NCBI RefSeq assembly: GCF_036206005.1
Contig: NZ_CP108143.1
Coordinates: forward strand, 558,001-622,000
Direction: 5' to 3'
Source: Streptomyces sp. NBC_00178
GTDB taxonomy: Bacteria > Actinomycetota > Actinomycetes > Streptomycetales > Streptomycetaceae
Length of the DNA: 64,000 bases
Shown: positions 43,453-51,776 of the stretch, in pieces
Numbering within the stretch: position 1 is the stretch's first letter
How the letters are laid out: each line of letters opens with the position of its first letter
Program-made: the position numbers and the translations under genes
Notes under the pieces: model-generated
What the model saw: the letters and a program-made list of their open reading frames with translations, nothing else
Databases searched by the model: none
What the model was told of the DNA's origin: nothing

Positions 43453-44445
43453 TTGCGCATGCTCATCAACGTGCCGGAGACAGTCGTCGCGGACGGCCTT
43501 CGCGGTATGGCCGCCGCCCACCCGGATCTGGTCGTGGACCCCGAGAAGCGTCTGGTCGTCCGGCGCGACGCGCCGGTGGCGGGCAAGGTCGGGCTCGTCT
43601 CCGGCGGCGGCTCCGGACACGAGCCGCTGCACGCGGGATTCGTCGGTCCCGGAATGCTCTCCGCGGCCTGCCCGGGAGAGGTGTTCACGTCCCCGGTGCC
43701 CGACCAGATGGTGCAAGCGGCGGCGGCGGTCGACAGCGGGGCGGGGGTGCTGTTCATCGTGAAGAACTACACCGGTGACGTCCTGAACTTCGACATGGCG
43801 GCCGAACTCGCCGAGGACGAGGGTGTGCGGGTCGCCCGGGTGCTCGTGGACGACGACGTCGCGGTGTCCGACAGCACCTTCACCGCGGGCCGCCGGGGCA
43901 CCGGGGCGACGCTCTTCGTGGAGAAGATCGCCGGCGCGCTCGCCGACGAGGGAGCGCCGCTGGAGCAGGTGGAGGCGGTGGCGCGCCGGGTGAACGAGTC
44001 CTCGCGGAGTTTCGGGGTCGCGCTCAGCTCGGTCACCACTCCGGCGAAGGGCACCCCGACGTTCGATCTCCCGCCGGGCGAGCTGGAGTTGGGCATCGGC
44101 ATCCACGGCGAGCCCGGACGTGAGCGGCGCGCCATGATGACCTCGCGCGAGATCGCCGACTTCTCGGTCGACGCGGTGCTGGAGGACCTGCGGCCGGCCG
44201 GCCCCGTGCTCGTCCTGGTCAACGGTCTCGGCTCGACGCCGCTGCTGGAGCTGTACGGGTTCAATGCCGAGGTGCAGCGGGTGCTGTCCGAGCGGGGTGT
44301 GACGGTGGCTCGTACCCTGGTGGGGAACTACGTGACGTCGCTCGACATGGCGGGCTGTTCGGTGACCGTCTGTCAGGCGGACGAGGAGCTGGTACGGCTC
44401 TGGGACGCGCCGGTACAGACGCCCGCGCTCCGCTGGGGCCGGTGA
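43453..44445 (+). CDS. dhaK: Dihydroxyacetone kinase subunit DhaK
   Basis: The 330-residue substrate-binding subunit of PTS-dependent dihydroxyacetone kinase. It has 'GKVGLVSGGGSGHEPLHAGFVG' (cited by SGGGSGHEPLHAGF, substrate pocket), 'VKNYTGDVLNF', 'DDVAV ... GRRGTGATLFVEKI', and H in 'ELGIGIHGEPG', the residue that binds dihydroxyacetone covalently. Start: TTG 43453 lies five bases after GGAGG and gives LRMLINVPE; ATG 43459 two codons later is the alternative. It is first gene of dhaKLM. Confidence 0.94.
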   Translation: MRMLINVPETVVADGLRGMAAAHPDLVVDPEKRLVVRRDAPVAGKVGLVSGGGSGHEPLHAGFVGPGMLSAACPGEVFTSPVPDQMVQAAAAVDSGAGVLFIVKNYTGDVLNFDMAAELAEDEGVRVARVLVDDDVAVSDSTFTAGRRGTGATLFVEKIAGALADEGAPLEQVEAVARRVNESSRSFGVALSSVTTPAKGTPTFDLPPGELELGIGIHGEPGRERRAMMTSREIADFSVDAVLEDLRPAGPVLVLVNGLGSTPLLELYGFNAEVQRVLSERGVTVARTLVGNYVTSLDMAGCSVTVCQADEELVRLWDAPVQTPALRWGR

Positions 44446-44484
44446 ACGAACCTCCGTCGGTCCGTGTGAGGAACAGGAGATCTT

Positions 44485-45102
44485 GTGCTCGACACCGACT
44501 TCTTCCGTCGCTGGATGACGGCCACCGCGGCAGCCGTGGACCGCGAGGCGGACCGGCTGACCGAGCTCGACGCCGCGATCGGGGACGCCGATCACGGCAG
44601 CAACATGCGGCGCGGTTTCAGCGCGGTGCGCGACGCGCTGGAGAACGAGCCGCCCGAGACGCCCGGTGCGGTGCTCGCGCTGGCCGGACGTCAGCTGATC
44701 TCGACGGTCGGCGGGGCGTCCGGGCCGCTGTACGGGACCCTGCTGCGCCGCACCGGGAAGGCGCTGGGCGACGCCCGGGAGGTGTCGCCCGCCGGACTCG
44801 CCGAGGCATTCGGCGCGGGGGTCGCGGCGGTGGCGCAGCTCGGCGGGGCCCAGGCCGGTGACAAGACGATGCTCGACGCGCTGCTCCCCGCCGTCGAGGT
44901 CCTGGCCGACTCGTTCGAGGAGGCCCACGACGCGGCCGTGGCCGGTGCGTCGGCGACGGTTCCCCTGCAGGCGCGCAAGGGCAGGGCCAGCTATCTGGGT
45001 GAGCGCAGCATCGGGCACCAGGATCCGGGGGCGACGTCGGCGGCGCTCCTGGTCGGGGCGCTCGTGGAGGCCGCGGCCGGCGGCGACGGGGGTGGCGCGT
45101 GA
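44485..45102 (+). CDS. dhaL: Dihydroxyacetone kinase ADP-binding subunit DhaL
   Basis: A 205-residue DhaL that carries tightly bound ADP as phosphoryl shuttle between DhaM and dihydroxyacetone. The Mg/ADP site is LDAAIGDADHGSNMRRG (about 31-47); 'STVGGASGPLYGT' and 'GDKTMLDALLPAVE' follow, and the end has 'RASYLGERSIGHQDPGATSA'. The GTG start has AGGAGA. It ends overlapping dhaM (GTGA). Confidence 0.95.
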   Translation: MLDTDFFRRWMTATAAAVDREADRLTELDAAIGDADHGSNMRRGFSAVRDALENEPPETPGAVLALAGRQLISTVGGASGPLYGTLLRRTGKALGDAREVSPAGLAEAFGAGVAAVAQLGGAQAGDKTMLDALLPAVEVLADSFEEAHDAAVAGASATVPLQARKGRASYLGERSIGHQDPGATSAALLVGALVEAAAGGDGGGA

Positions 45103-45509
45103 CCGGGGAGAATCAGGTCGGAATCGTGCTGGTCTCGCACAGCGGGCCGGTGGCGGATGCCGTGGCGGAGCTGGCTGGAGGGCTGGCGGCCGGCGGTGCG
45201 ACGGCTCCGGTGGCGGCGGCGGGAGGCACGTCCGCCGGGGGGCTGGGGACGAGTCCGGAGCTGATCGCCGCGGCGGCCCGGAGCGTGGACCGAGGCGCCG
45301 GTGTGGCGCTCCTGGTGGACCTCGGGAGCGCGGTGCTGACGGTGAAGTCGATGCTGGCCGACGGAGATGAACTGCCCGCCGGGGCAAGGCTGGTGGACGC
45401 ACCGTTCGTCGAGGGCGCGGTGGCCGCGCTGGTGACGGCCTCCGCGGGCGGCGATCTGGACGCCGTGGAGGCCGCGGCCTCGGACGCGTACGGCTACCGG
45501 AAGACGTGA
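45099..45509 (+). CDS. dhaM: PTS-dependent dihydroxyacetone kinase phosphotransferase subunit DhaM
   Basis: A 136-residue EIIA-man-like domain. The phospho-accepting His is H14 in 'GIVLVSHSGPVADAVAELAG'. 'GGTSAGGLGTSPELI' and 'GVALLVDLGSAVLTVKSML' are conserved. Only the single EIIA domain is present, without the HPr and EI-like extensions of E. coli DhaM, so it depends on general HPr/EI. It is coupled to dhaL by overlap. Confidence 0.94.
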   Translation: MTGENQVGIVLVSHSGPVADAVAELAGGLAAGGATAPVAAAGGTSAGGLGTSPELIAAAARSVDRGAGVALLVDLGSAVLTVKSMLADGDELPAGARLVDAPFVEGAVAALVTASAGGDLDAVEAAASDAYGYRKT

Positions 45510-45525
45510 GCGGCGGGAGGCCCTG

Positions 45526-45573
45526 AGCTCCTGTTCCCCGCCGCTCCCCAGGGGGCGGCGGGGAACAGGAGCT
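45526..45573. terminator. Very strong bidirectional hairpin terminator
   Basis: AGCTCCTGTTCCCCGCCGC (45526-45544) and its perfect 19-base complement (45555-45573), followed by TT, lie between dhaM and the convergent phosphodiesterase gene. Confidence 0.9.
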
Positions 45574-45612
45574 TTCCGGTCCCGCGCGGTGGGTGCGCGA
45601 GGGGGTGACGCG

Positions 45613-48600
45613 TCAGGCCGCGGGCGCCACCGCCCCGGCCGTGACGGTGACCCGGATCTGCCGCGAGGTGCCGTTGACGGTCACGCCGAGGGTGACCGAG
45701 CCGGGCCGGAGTGCGGTGAGCGTGCCCGTCCGCGGGTCCAGTGCCGCGACGTGACGCCGTCCGGCGGTTCCGGCTCCGCCGATGTGGACGTCGGGCGAAC
45801 CGGTCCAGTCGACGCTGAGGGGGAAGGCCGCCGGCACGGTGCGCGCGCCCTGGGTGACGCTCGCGGTGACCTGCGCGCGCTCCCCCGCCACGAGCTCCGC
45901 GGGCGCGTCGAGGGACAACGCGTCGACGTGGGCGCGTGTCTGCACGGACACCCAGTCGGGCCCGCCGCGCCAGGGCTGTTCGCGGGCCCGGCGCTGTTCG
46001 CCGGCCGGGACCCGGTCGGCTCCGATCAGGGACCACCCGGTGAAGCCGCCCTCGTCCGCGGGCCCGGCGGGCGCCTTGCCCGAGTTGCCGTTGACCAGGT
46101 ACGGAACCCCGTCGACGCGCGAGGCGTGGAACACCCCGACGTGGCTGCCGATCATCGCCGCGCCCTTGCCGGTCGTACGCCGGAAGTCGGCGAGCCACTG
46201 TTCGACCAGGGCGGCCTCCTTGCGGTCGGTGAGCCGGCTGCCCTGCTGGGGCGTCGGGTCGCGCGGCGGCACGTGCTCGATCAGCATCACGGAGCCGACG
46301 GAGCGGTCCTCGGCCGCCGCGTCCAGCTGGGCCCGGAGCTCCTTGATCTGGGCGAGACCACCGCCGCGCAGTCCGAGGCTGGAGGTGTCGAGGGTGATCA
46401 CCCGGGTGCCCTCGTGGTCGAAGGTCCGGCCGGCCGGGCCGAACACGGCCGTGAAGTCGTCGATCGTGCCGCCCATCACCTCGTGGTTGCCCGGCACGTA
46501 GTACCAGGGCAGCGCGTCGCCGAGTTCCTCCTCCAATACCCGCCGTGCGAAGGCGAGATCGGCGGGTGACCCCTCGTCGACGAGGTCCCCGTTGACCACC
46601 AGGAAGTCCGGCCGGGCGGCCCTGATCTCCCGGAGGGTGCGCCGGGCCTGCCGGACGATCGCGCTGTCGGGGTCCCGGGCGACGAACTGCGCGTCGGACA
46701 TGACCGCGAAGCGCCAGTCCCGGCGTCCGGTCACCGCAGCCGTGTCGATCAACGGGTCGGCGGACACGGCCTGTTCGGGAACCTCGACCGTCGGTGGCAC
46801 CTGCGCGGTCAGGTCGTCGACGACGATCTCGCCCGTGTACTGCCGTGCGGCTGCGGTCTCGGCGAGGTAGAACCGGTGGACCGACAGCGGCATCGCCACG
46901 CCCGGCGGTACGGCGAAGGTGACCTGCCGCCAGCCGGTCCAGGTGATGTACGGCCCCCGGAGCAGTTGGTCCGACCCCGCGGCGTCCTTCAGGTGCAGCG
47001 TGGGCCAGGCGCCGTTCCCGTCCCCATTGATCCAGAGCGTGTACGACTGGGGCTGCCCCGGTACGGGGACGGGTTGCGGCGGCGCCGCGTAGGCCGCGCG
47101 GGTCGCCGTCGACCGGGTGAAGTCGTAGGTGAGGCGCAGGCCCGTGCCCGTGTGCCCCTCGGGTGTGGCGGCGAGCGCGCCGTCCGCGCGTGCCTGGCTG
47201 AACTTCCAGGTCCCGGCGTCGTCGAAGGCCGAGACGGCCTGTTCGGTGAGGCCGACGCTCACGGCGATCGTGGCGTGCGCGCCGCCCACGGTGGCCTTGA
47301 CCAGCCCCGCTCCGGCTCCGGGGCGCGACCTCACGGTGAAGGATCCGCGTCCGTCGTCGGCGATCTCGAACAGCGCGCGGTCGTAGTCGAGGGTGACGTC
47401 GGCCGGCTCCACGGGGGCGCTCGCCCCGTGGGCGTCGAATCCGACGACGCCGAACCGGCCGGTGGCCCGCGCGTCCGCGAGCCCGACCCGTGCCGTGGTC
47501 GGTGTCACGCGGGTCAGGCGGTCGAGGACCGTGAGGCTCGTCCCGCCGTGGGCTCCCGCCCGTTCGGCCCGTACGCCGGTGCTTCCGCTGCGCCGGGCGG
47601 TGAAGGTGCCCTGCCGGTCGACGCTTCCGACGGACGGGTCCACGACCCTCCAGTGCGGGGTGCCGGCGGCCGGGCCGTACGTCTCGTCGTATCCGGCGGC
47701 GGTCAGCCGCCTCGTCAGGCCCGGGAAGACCCGCTCGGGGTGCCCTCCGGCGACGGGGTCGTCCCCGGGAGCGACCCCGGCCGGCGTGCGGGTCTCCAGC
47801 CAGAAGCCGTGGAGCCTGCCGCTGCCGTGGGGGGCCGTGAGCGCGAGGCCGTTGGGGACGGTGCGCTCGCTGCCGTCGGAGGGGCTGTTCTCGACCTGGA
47901 GTGCGTCGCTGCCCGGTTCCCGGGCGACGAGGGTGGAGGAGCCGCCGCCGTCGAGGTTCAGCGCGCTGTGGGATCCGGCGCGGCGCATCATCTCGCCGAG
48001 TTCGGTGAGGGTGACGCCGCCGCTGTCGGCCTGGCGGCCGTCGACGGTGAGGACCTGCATGGTCCGGCCGTCCTTGGAGAAGCCGACGGCCGTCCGGGGC
48101 GCCGCGGTGTTGTTGCCCTCACCGTCGTGGTTCTGGGAGACCCCGTCGGCGACGAGCAGTTCCCTGCCGCCGACCGCCGTGCGCGGGACCGGGCCGTCGT
48201 CGGTCCGGGCACGGTACTCGATGCCCACCGGGTCACCCGGCTCCAGGGCCGAGAGCAGGTCCGCCCCGGCCTCGCGGCCGACGAGCACGACGGTGTCCTC
48301 GGGCACGGACCCCGAGCCGGGGGTGCTGGACACGGAGGCGACCTTGCCGTCGCGTACGGCGACTTCGGTGACGGGCCGCGCGTCGTCGACCGTCAGGGCC
48401 CGGTGGGCGGCGCCCCAGGCCGAGGTGTAGGCACCCACCCCCTGGGCGGGGACGTTCGCCGCGTTGTAGGCGGCGAGCGGGTGGGTGCCCGACGGCAGGG
48501 TGAGGGTGCCCTCGAAGTACAGCTCGAGGACGCGGCCGGCGTTCTCCGGCCCGATGCCGACCGCCCGGTTGGTCCCCGGTGCCGGCGAATGGACCGTCAG

Positions 48601-49101
48601 GCCGTCCTTGATCCCCGGGCCCTGGGGTGCCCCCGTCTGGTTGATGTCGAAGAAGTCGGCGTTGACCGCCGCGACGGTACGGCGCCCCCGCCCCGGATCG
48701 TGCCCGGCCGCGAGCTCGGAGACCGTCCGCCGGTCGGCGACCCTGCCGGTGGACAGGTAGTCGGCCCGCACGCCGCCGTCCAGGTCGACCGAGAGGGAGT
48801 CGACCCTCAGCCACTTGTCGGACTCCAGGCGGTCGTACGAGTCCAGCCGGACTCCAGGGGCGATGGGCCGGGAGGCGCGGGCCGTCTCGATCCCGTCGCG
48901 GTCGACGACGGCTCCCGGCCTGCCGGACGGACCACTGGCGGGCGGTGGCGCGACGGGCCGGAGGATTTCGGCGGCGGTGTACGGGCGGGGGTCGGGACCG
49001 GGGTCGGCGGCCGCCGGTGCGACGGCTCCCCACGCCGTCGCCGACACGGTCGCCAGCAGCACGAGGGGCCGCAGGGCGCCGCGGAGTGTGGCAAGGCCCA
49101 C
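45613..49101 (-). CDS. Secreted phosphodiester glycosidase / metallophosphoesterase multidomain protein
   Basis: A 1162-residue secreted protein. A signal peptide spans about 1-32. The NAGPA-type phosphodiester glycosidase domain (about 80-425) has 'AAVNADFFDINQTG' and LNLDGGGSSTLV (381-392). Ig-like Big domains follow (about 455-620), then a jelly-roll region (625-765). A calcineurin-like phosphoesterase spans about 795-1010 with all metal motifs: MSDAQF (D803), NGDLVDEG, PGNHEV, IEHVPPRD, GSHVGVFH. A C-terminal Ig-like domain ends the chain. The GTG at 49101 has AGGAGG. It may strip phosphodiester-linked sugars and then phosphate from teichoic-acid-like or glycan material outside the cell; this is inference. 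Confidence 0.9.
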   Translation of the reverse strand: MGLATLRGALRPLVLLATVSATAWGAVAPAAADPGPDPRPYTAAEILRPVAPPPASGPSGRPGAVVDRDGIETARASRPIAPGVRLDSYDRLESDKWLRVDSLSVDLDGGVRADYLSTGRVADRRTVSELAAGHDPGRGRRTVAAVNADFFDINQTGAPQGPGIKDGLTVHSPAPGTNRAVGIGPENAGRVLELYFEGTLTLPSGTHPLAAYNAANVPAQGVGAYTSAWGAAHRALTVDDARPVTEVAVRDGKVASVSSTPGSGSVPEDTVVLVGREAGADLLSALEPGDPVGIEYRARTDDGPVPRTAVGGRELLVADGVSQNHDGEGNNTAAPRTAVGFSKDGRTMQVLTVDGRQADSGGVTLTELGEMMRRAGSHSALNLDGGGSSTLVAREPGSDALQVENSPSDGSERTVPNGLALTAPHGSGRLHGFWLETRTPAGVAPGDDPVAGGHPERVFPGLTRRLTAAGYDETYGPAAGTPHWRVVDPSVGSVDRQGTFTARRSGSTGVRAERAGAHGGTSLTVLDRLTRVTPTTARVGLADARATGRFGVVGFDAHGASAPVEPADVTLDYDRALFEIADDGRGSFTVRSRPGAGAGLVKATVGGAHATIAVSVGLTEQAVSAFDDAGTWKFSQARADGALAATPEGHTGTGLRLTYDFTRSTATRAAYAAPPQPVPVPGQPQSYTLWINGDGNGAWPTLHLKDAAGSDQLLRGPYITWTGWRQVTFAVPPGVAMPLSVHRFYLAETAAARQYTGEIVVDDLTAQVPPTVEVPEQAVSADPLIDTAAVTGRRDWRFAVMSDAQFVARDPDSAIVRQARRTLREIRAARPDFLVVNGDLVDEGSPADLAFARRVLEEELGDALPWYYVPGNHEVMGGTIDDFTAVFGPAGRTFDHEGTRVITLDTSSLGLRGGGLAQIKELRAQLDAAAEDRSVGSVMLIEHVPPRDPTPQQGSRLTDRKEAALVEQWLADFRRTTGKGAAMIGSHVGVFHASRVDGVPYLVNGNSGKAPAGPADEGGFTGWSLIGADRVPAGEQRRAREQPWRGGPDWVSVQTRAHVDALSLDAPAELVAGERAQVTASVTQGARTVPAAFPLSVDWTGSPDVHIGGAGTAGRRHVAALDPRTGTLTALRPGSVTLGVTVNGTSRQIRVTVTAGAVAPAA

Positions 49102-49139
49102 AAATCCTCCTGATACGGAACGGATTGCGCACAGAAAGC

Positions 49140-49155
49140 GCTGTCGGCCGACAGC
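49140..49155. promoter_or_regulatory. Perfect 16-bp palindrome in divergent promoter region
   Basis: GCTGTCGGCCGACAGC lies 39 bases upstream of the phosphodiesterase gene and 134 bases before the Nudix gene. Candidate operator; the regulator is unknown. Confidence 0.4.
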
Positions 49156-49288
49156 ATGGCCGGACGCGTCGGCCCGCACCAGAGGACAACAGGGACATCA
49201 GGAGGAACGGCGTGCGCCGAAGGGGTGATGCCACGGCGGCGGGGTGTCCGGGTCCCCGGCAGAGGTGGCACGCGGGCAGACTGACGCC

Positions 49289-49795
49289 ATGACGACAGTC
49301 AGGCGCAGTGCCGGGGTCCTGCTCTTCCGGGTCGTGACCGGCGAGGACGGCGGCCGGGACGCCGAGGTGCTGATCGGCCACATGGGCGGCCCCTTCTGGG
49401 CGCACCGTGAGAGCGGCGCGTGGTCCGTCCCCAAGGGTGAGCCCGAACCCGGCGAGGAACTGCGGGCCGCGGCTCGCCGGGAGTTCGAGGAGGAGCTGGG
49501 ACTTCCGCTCCCGGACGGGGCGTGGGTGGCGCTGGGCGAGAACCTCCAGGCCGGCGGCAAGAGGGTGCACGTGTGGGCCGTGGAGGCGTGGCTCGACCCG
49601 GCCCGGGCCGTGCCGGGGACCTTCACCATGGAATGGCCCAAGGGCTCCGGTGTGCGGCAGGAGTTCCCGGAGATGGACCGGTTCGCCTGGTGCACACCGG
49701 AGGAGGCCTCGGAGCGCCTGGTCGCGGGGCAGCGGGTCTTCGTCGAACGTCTGCGTGACCACGTCCGGGAGGGGCGGGCGCCCGCGGAGGCGTAG
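49289..49795 (+). CDS. Nudix hydrolase
   Basis: A 168-residue Nudix protein. It starts TTVRRSAGVLLFRV, and the Nudix box reads GEPEPGEELRAAARREFEEE (about 52-71, GX5EX7REUXEELG-like with the REFEEELG catalytic end). 'WSVPKGEPEPGE' and 'EFPEMDRFAWCTPEEA' are typical of the bacterial group hydrolysing nucleotide-sugar, Ap4A or NTP-type substrates. ATG 49289 is used; an upstream reading to 49244 has no support. It is four bases from the convergent ABC-F gene end. Confidence 0.92.
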   Translation: MTTVRRSAGVLLFRVVTGEDGGRDAEVLIGHMGGPFWAHRESGAWSVPKGEPEPGEELRAAARREFEEELGLPLPDGAWVALGENLQAGGKRVHVWAVEAWLDPARAVPGTFTMEWPKGSGVRQEFPEMDRFAWCTPEEASERLVAGQRVFVERLRDHVREGRAPAEA

Positions 49796-49799
49796 CCGG

Positions 49800-51473
49800 T
49801 CAGCGGGCGCCGGACCGCGCCGCGCCCGGAACGACGCGGCCCGCGCGGAGTTCGAGGTGGTCGCCCGCGAATCGGCCCCGGAAGCTGCGGTCGTGCGAGA
49901 CGACGACGACCGCTCCCGTGTACCGCTCGAGCGCGGTCTCGAGCTCCTCCGCCAGGTCGGGCGCGAGGTGGTTCGTCGGCTCGTCCAGGACCAGGAGATC
50001 CGCCGGGCGGACGGCCAGCCGGGCCAGGGCCAGCCTGCGCTGCTGTCCGACGGAGAGGTCCGCGACCGGGACCGGCAGGTCCTCCGGGCGGAACAGGCCG
50101 AGGTCCAGGAGTTCGCCGGCGTACTCGTCCGGGACCCCCGGCCGTCCCGCGGCGAAGGTGGCGAGCAGCGTACGGCGCGTGGGACGCGCGGGGAGTTCCT
50201 GCGGGAGGTAGCCGGTCCTGCCCCGGCGCCGGACCGTCCCGGCGTCGGGTACGAGGTCGCCGGCCAGGAGGCGCAGGAGCGTCGTCTTGCCCGCACCGTT
50301 CGGCCCGGTGACCAGCAGGCGCTGCCCTCGCCCCAGGCGCAGTGAGGGCAGGTCCAGCCGGCCGGTCACGACGACCGACTCCAGCTCCGCCACGAGGCCG
50401 TGGCCCGGGTCCGGGGCGGCCGCCGGGGCCGTGCCCGCGGTGGCGAGGTCCGCGGTGAAGCTCAGCGGACGGGGAGGCGCGGGTACCGGGGAGCGGCGCA
50501 GCGTTTCCAGCCGGGTCCTGGCGGCCCTGACCCGCCCCGAGAGCTTGGCCTCGTGGGACCTGCGGTGCTTGCCGAAACCCTCGCCGGGGTCCTTGCCGCT
50601 GCCGGTGAGGCGCTGCCCGGCGGCGTCCACCAGCGCCTCGGTGCGGACGAGTTCGTCGAGCCACTCCTGGTGCTCCTGGGCCCAGCGGCGCCGGGCGGCG
50701 GCCTTCGCCGTCCGGTAGCCGTCCCAGCCGTCGCCGTACCGCCGTACGGTGCGCAGCTCGCGGTCGACCTCAAGGATCACGGTGGTGGTCCGCTCCAGGA
50801 ACGCGCGGTCGTGGGTGACGGCGACGACGGTCCCGGTGTGTGCGCGGAGGTGTTCCTCGAGCCAGCCGACGGCGGCGGCGTCGAGGTGGTTGGTGGGTTC
50901 GTCGAGCAGGAGGAGTTCGGGCGCCGCGGCGAGTACGCAGGCCAGGGCGAGCCGGGCCTGTTCGCCACCGGACAGCGTGCCCAGCTCCCGGTCCCGCGTG
51001 AGGGCGCCGAGGCCGAGCCCGTGCAGGGCCGCGTCGGTCCTGGCGTCCGCCTGGTAACCGCCGCGCTCCTCGTACCGGTTCAGCAGGTCTCCGTACTCGG
51101 TGAGGCGCGACTCGTCCGGATCGCCGTCGGACATGGCCTTCTCCGCCGCGGAGATCAGCGCTTCCAGCGTCCGGAGTTCGGCGAGCGCCGCGTCCACGGC
51201 GTCCTGCACCGTCCGCCGGGGACCGAGGGCGAGGGTCTGGGTGAGGTGGCCGGTGCCGCCGGGGAAACGGACGGTGATGTCACCGGTGTCCGGGGCCTCC
51301 GCTCCGGCGAGGAGCCGCAGCAGTGTGGACTTGCCGGACCCGTTCTCGCCGATGACACCGGCCTTCTCCCCCGGCCGGATCGTGAAGGACACCTGGTCGA
51401 GGACGCGCCGGTCGCCGTACGCCTTGAAGACGTCGTGCACGGCCAGCTGGGCATGACGGGGCTGCGGATGCAT
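49800..51473 (-). CDS. ABC-F ATPase, probable ribosome-protection (antibiotic resistance) type
   Basis: A 557-residue soluble protein with two ABC domains and no membrane part. The first Walker A is GENGSGKST (42-50), signature LSGGEQARLALA and Walker B LLLLDEPTNHLD. The second has GPNGAGKTT, LSVGQQRRLALA and LLVLDEPTNHL. The linker (about 265-345, with EHQEWLDELVRTE and KHRRSHEAKLSGRV) is long, as in resistance ABC-F proteins that enter the ribosomal E-site and displace antibiotics. ATG 51473 has AGGGAAAG upstream. A separate leader ORF 156 bases upstream suggests antibiotic-induced attenuation. Confidence 0.92.
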   Translation of the reverse strand: MHPQPRHAQLAVHDVFKAYGDRRVLDQVSFTIRPGEKAGVIGENGSGKSTLLRLLAGAEAPDTGDITVRFPGGTGHLTQTLALGPRRTVQDAVDAALAELRTLEALISAAEKAMSDGDPDESRLTEYGDLLNRYEERGGYQADARTDAALHGLGLGALTRDRELGTLSGGEQARLALACVLAAAPELLLLDEPTNHLDAAAVGWLEEHLRAHTGTVVAVTHDRAFLERTTTVILEVDRELRTVRRYGDGWDGYRTAKAAARRRWAQEHQEWLDELVRTEALVDAAGQRLTGSGKDPGEGFGKHRRSHEAKLSGRVRAARTRLETLRRSPVPAPPRPLSFTADLATAGTAPAAAPDPGHGLVAELESVVVTGRLDLPSLRLGRGQRLLVTGPNGAGKTTLLRLLAGDLVPDAGTVRRRGRTGYLPQELPARPTRRTLLATFAAGRPGVPDEYAGELLDLGLFRPEDLPVPVADLSVGQQRRLALARLAVRPADLLVLDEPTNHLAPDLAEELETALERYTGAVVVVSHDRSFRGRFAGDHLELRAGRVVPGAARSGAR

Positions 51474-51629
51474 GGGTGCTTTCCCTGAAGTGACGTGTTC
51501 CGGCGCACGCAGGGCCGTCGGGGGCGGTGCGCGCCGCCGGACCGGACTGCCGGACGGCGGGGAGGAACGCGGCCGGCTGCGCACCCCGCGCGGAGCACGC
51601 GGCGTCGCCCGGCGGCGTCCCGGCCGGAA
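51474..51629 (-). promoter_or_regulatory. Probable attenuator between leader ORF and ABC-F gene
   Basis: This 156-base untranslated segment separates the leader peptide from the ABC-F start. On the minus strand it contains CCGCCG...CGGCGG enclosing CCGG-CAGT-CCGG (plus coordinates about 51537-51565), which folds into a terminator-like hairpin, and further GC-rich complementary blocks (CCGCGTGC/GTGCGCAGCCGG) that could form the alternative fold. The arrangement is that of ribosome-mediated attenuation; the folding has not been computed. Confidence 0.5.
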
Positions 51630-51656
51630 TCAGAGGAAGAAGTAGTGCCTGCCCAT
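51630..51656 (-). CDS. Leader peptide MGRHYFFL upstream of the ABC-F gene
   Basis: An eight-codon ORF, ATG GGC AGG CAC TAC TTC TTC CTC TGA, with a GGTGGA ribosome-binding site five bases upstream. It precedes the ABC-F gene on the same strand. Short aromatic or basic leader peptides upstream of ABC-F and other ribosome-targeting resistance genes stall antibiotic-bound ribosomes and change downstream folding. The position, own ribosome-binding site and HYFF content make a real leader more likely than chance, although a codon this short cannot be proved by reading alone. Confidence 0.6.
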   Translation of the reverse strand: MGRHYFFL

Positions 51657-51776
51657 GGCGTCCACCGTAACCGTGCGGGGCGGGCCGGGCGAAGGGTTTA
51701 CGCCCGGGGGTTCTCCCGGGCGCCGTGCGCTCCTCGAAGACGCACGGGCGCGCCCGGCGGCGTGGGGGGAGCCACG

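Noticed and set aside
45876..49113. Very long plus-strand open frame antisense to the secreted phosphodiesterase gene
   Set aside because: It lacks any domain, is Gly/Arg/Val-rich and is the expected antisense shadow of a GC-rich gene; the minus frame has complete motifs.
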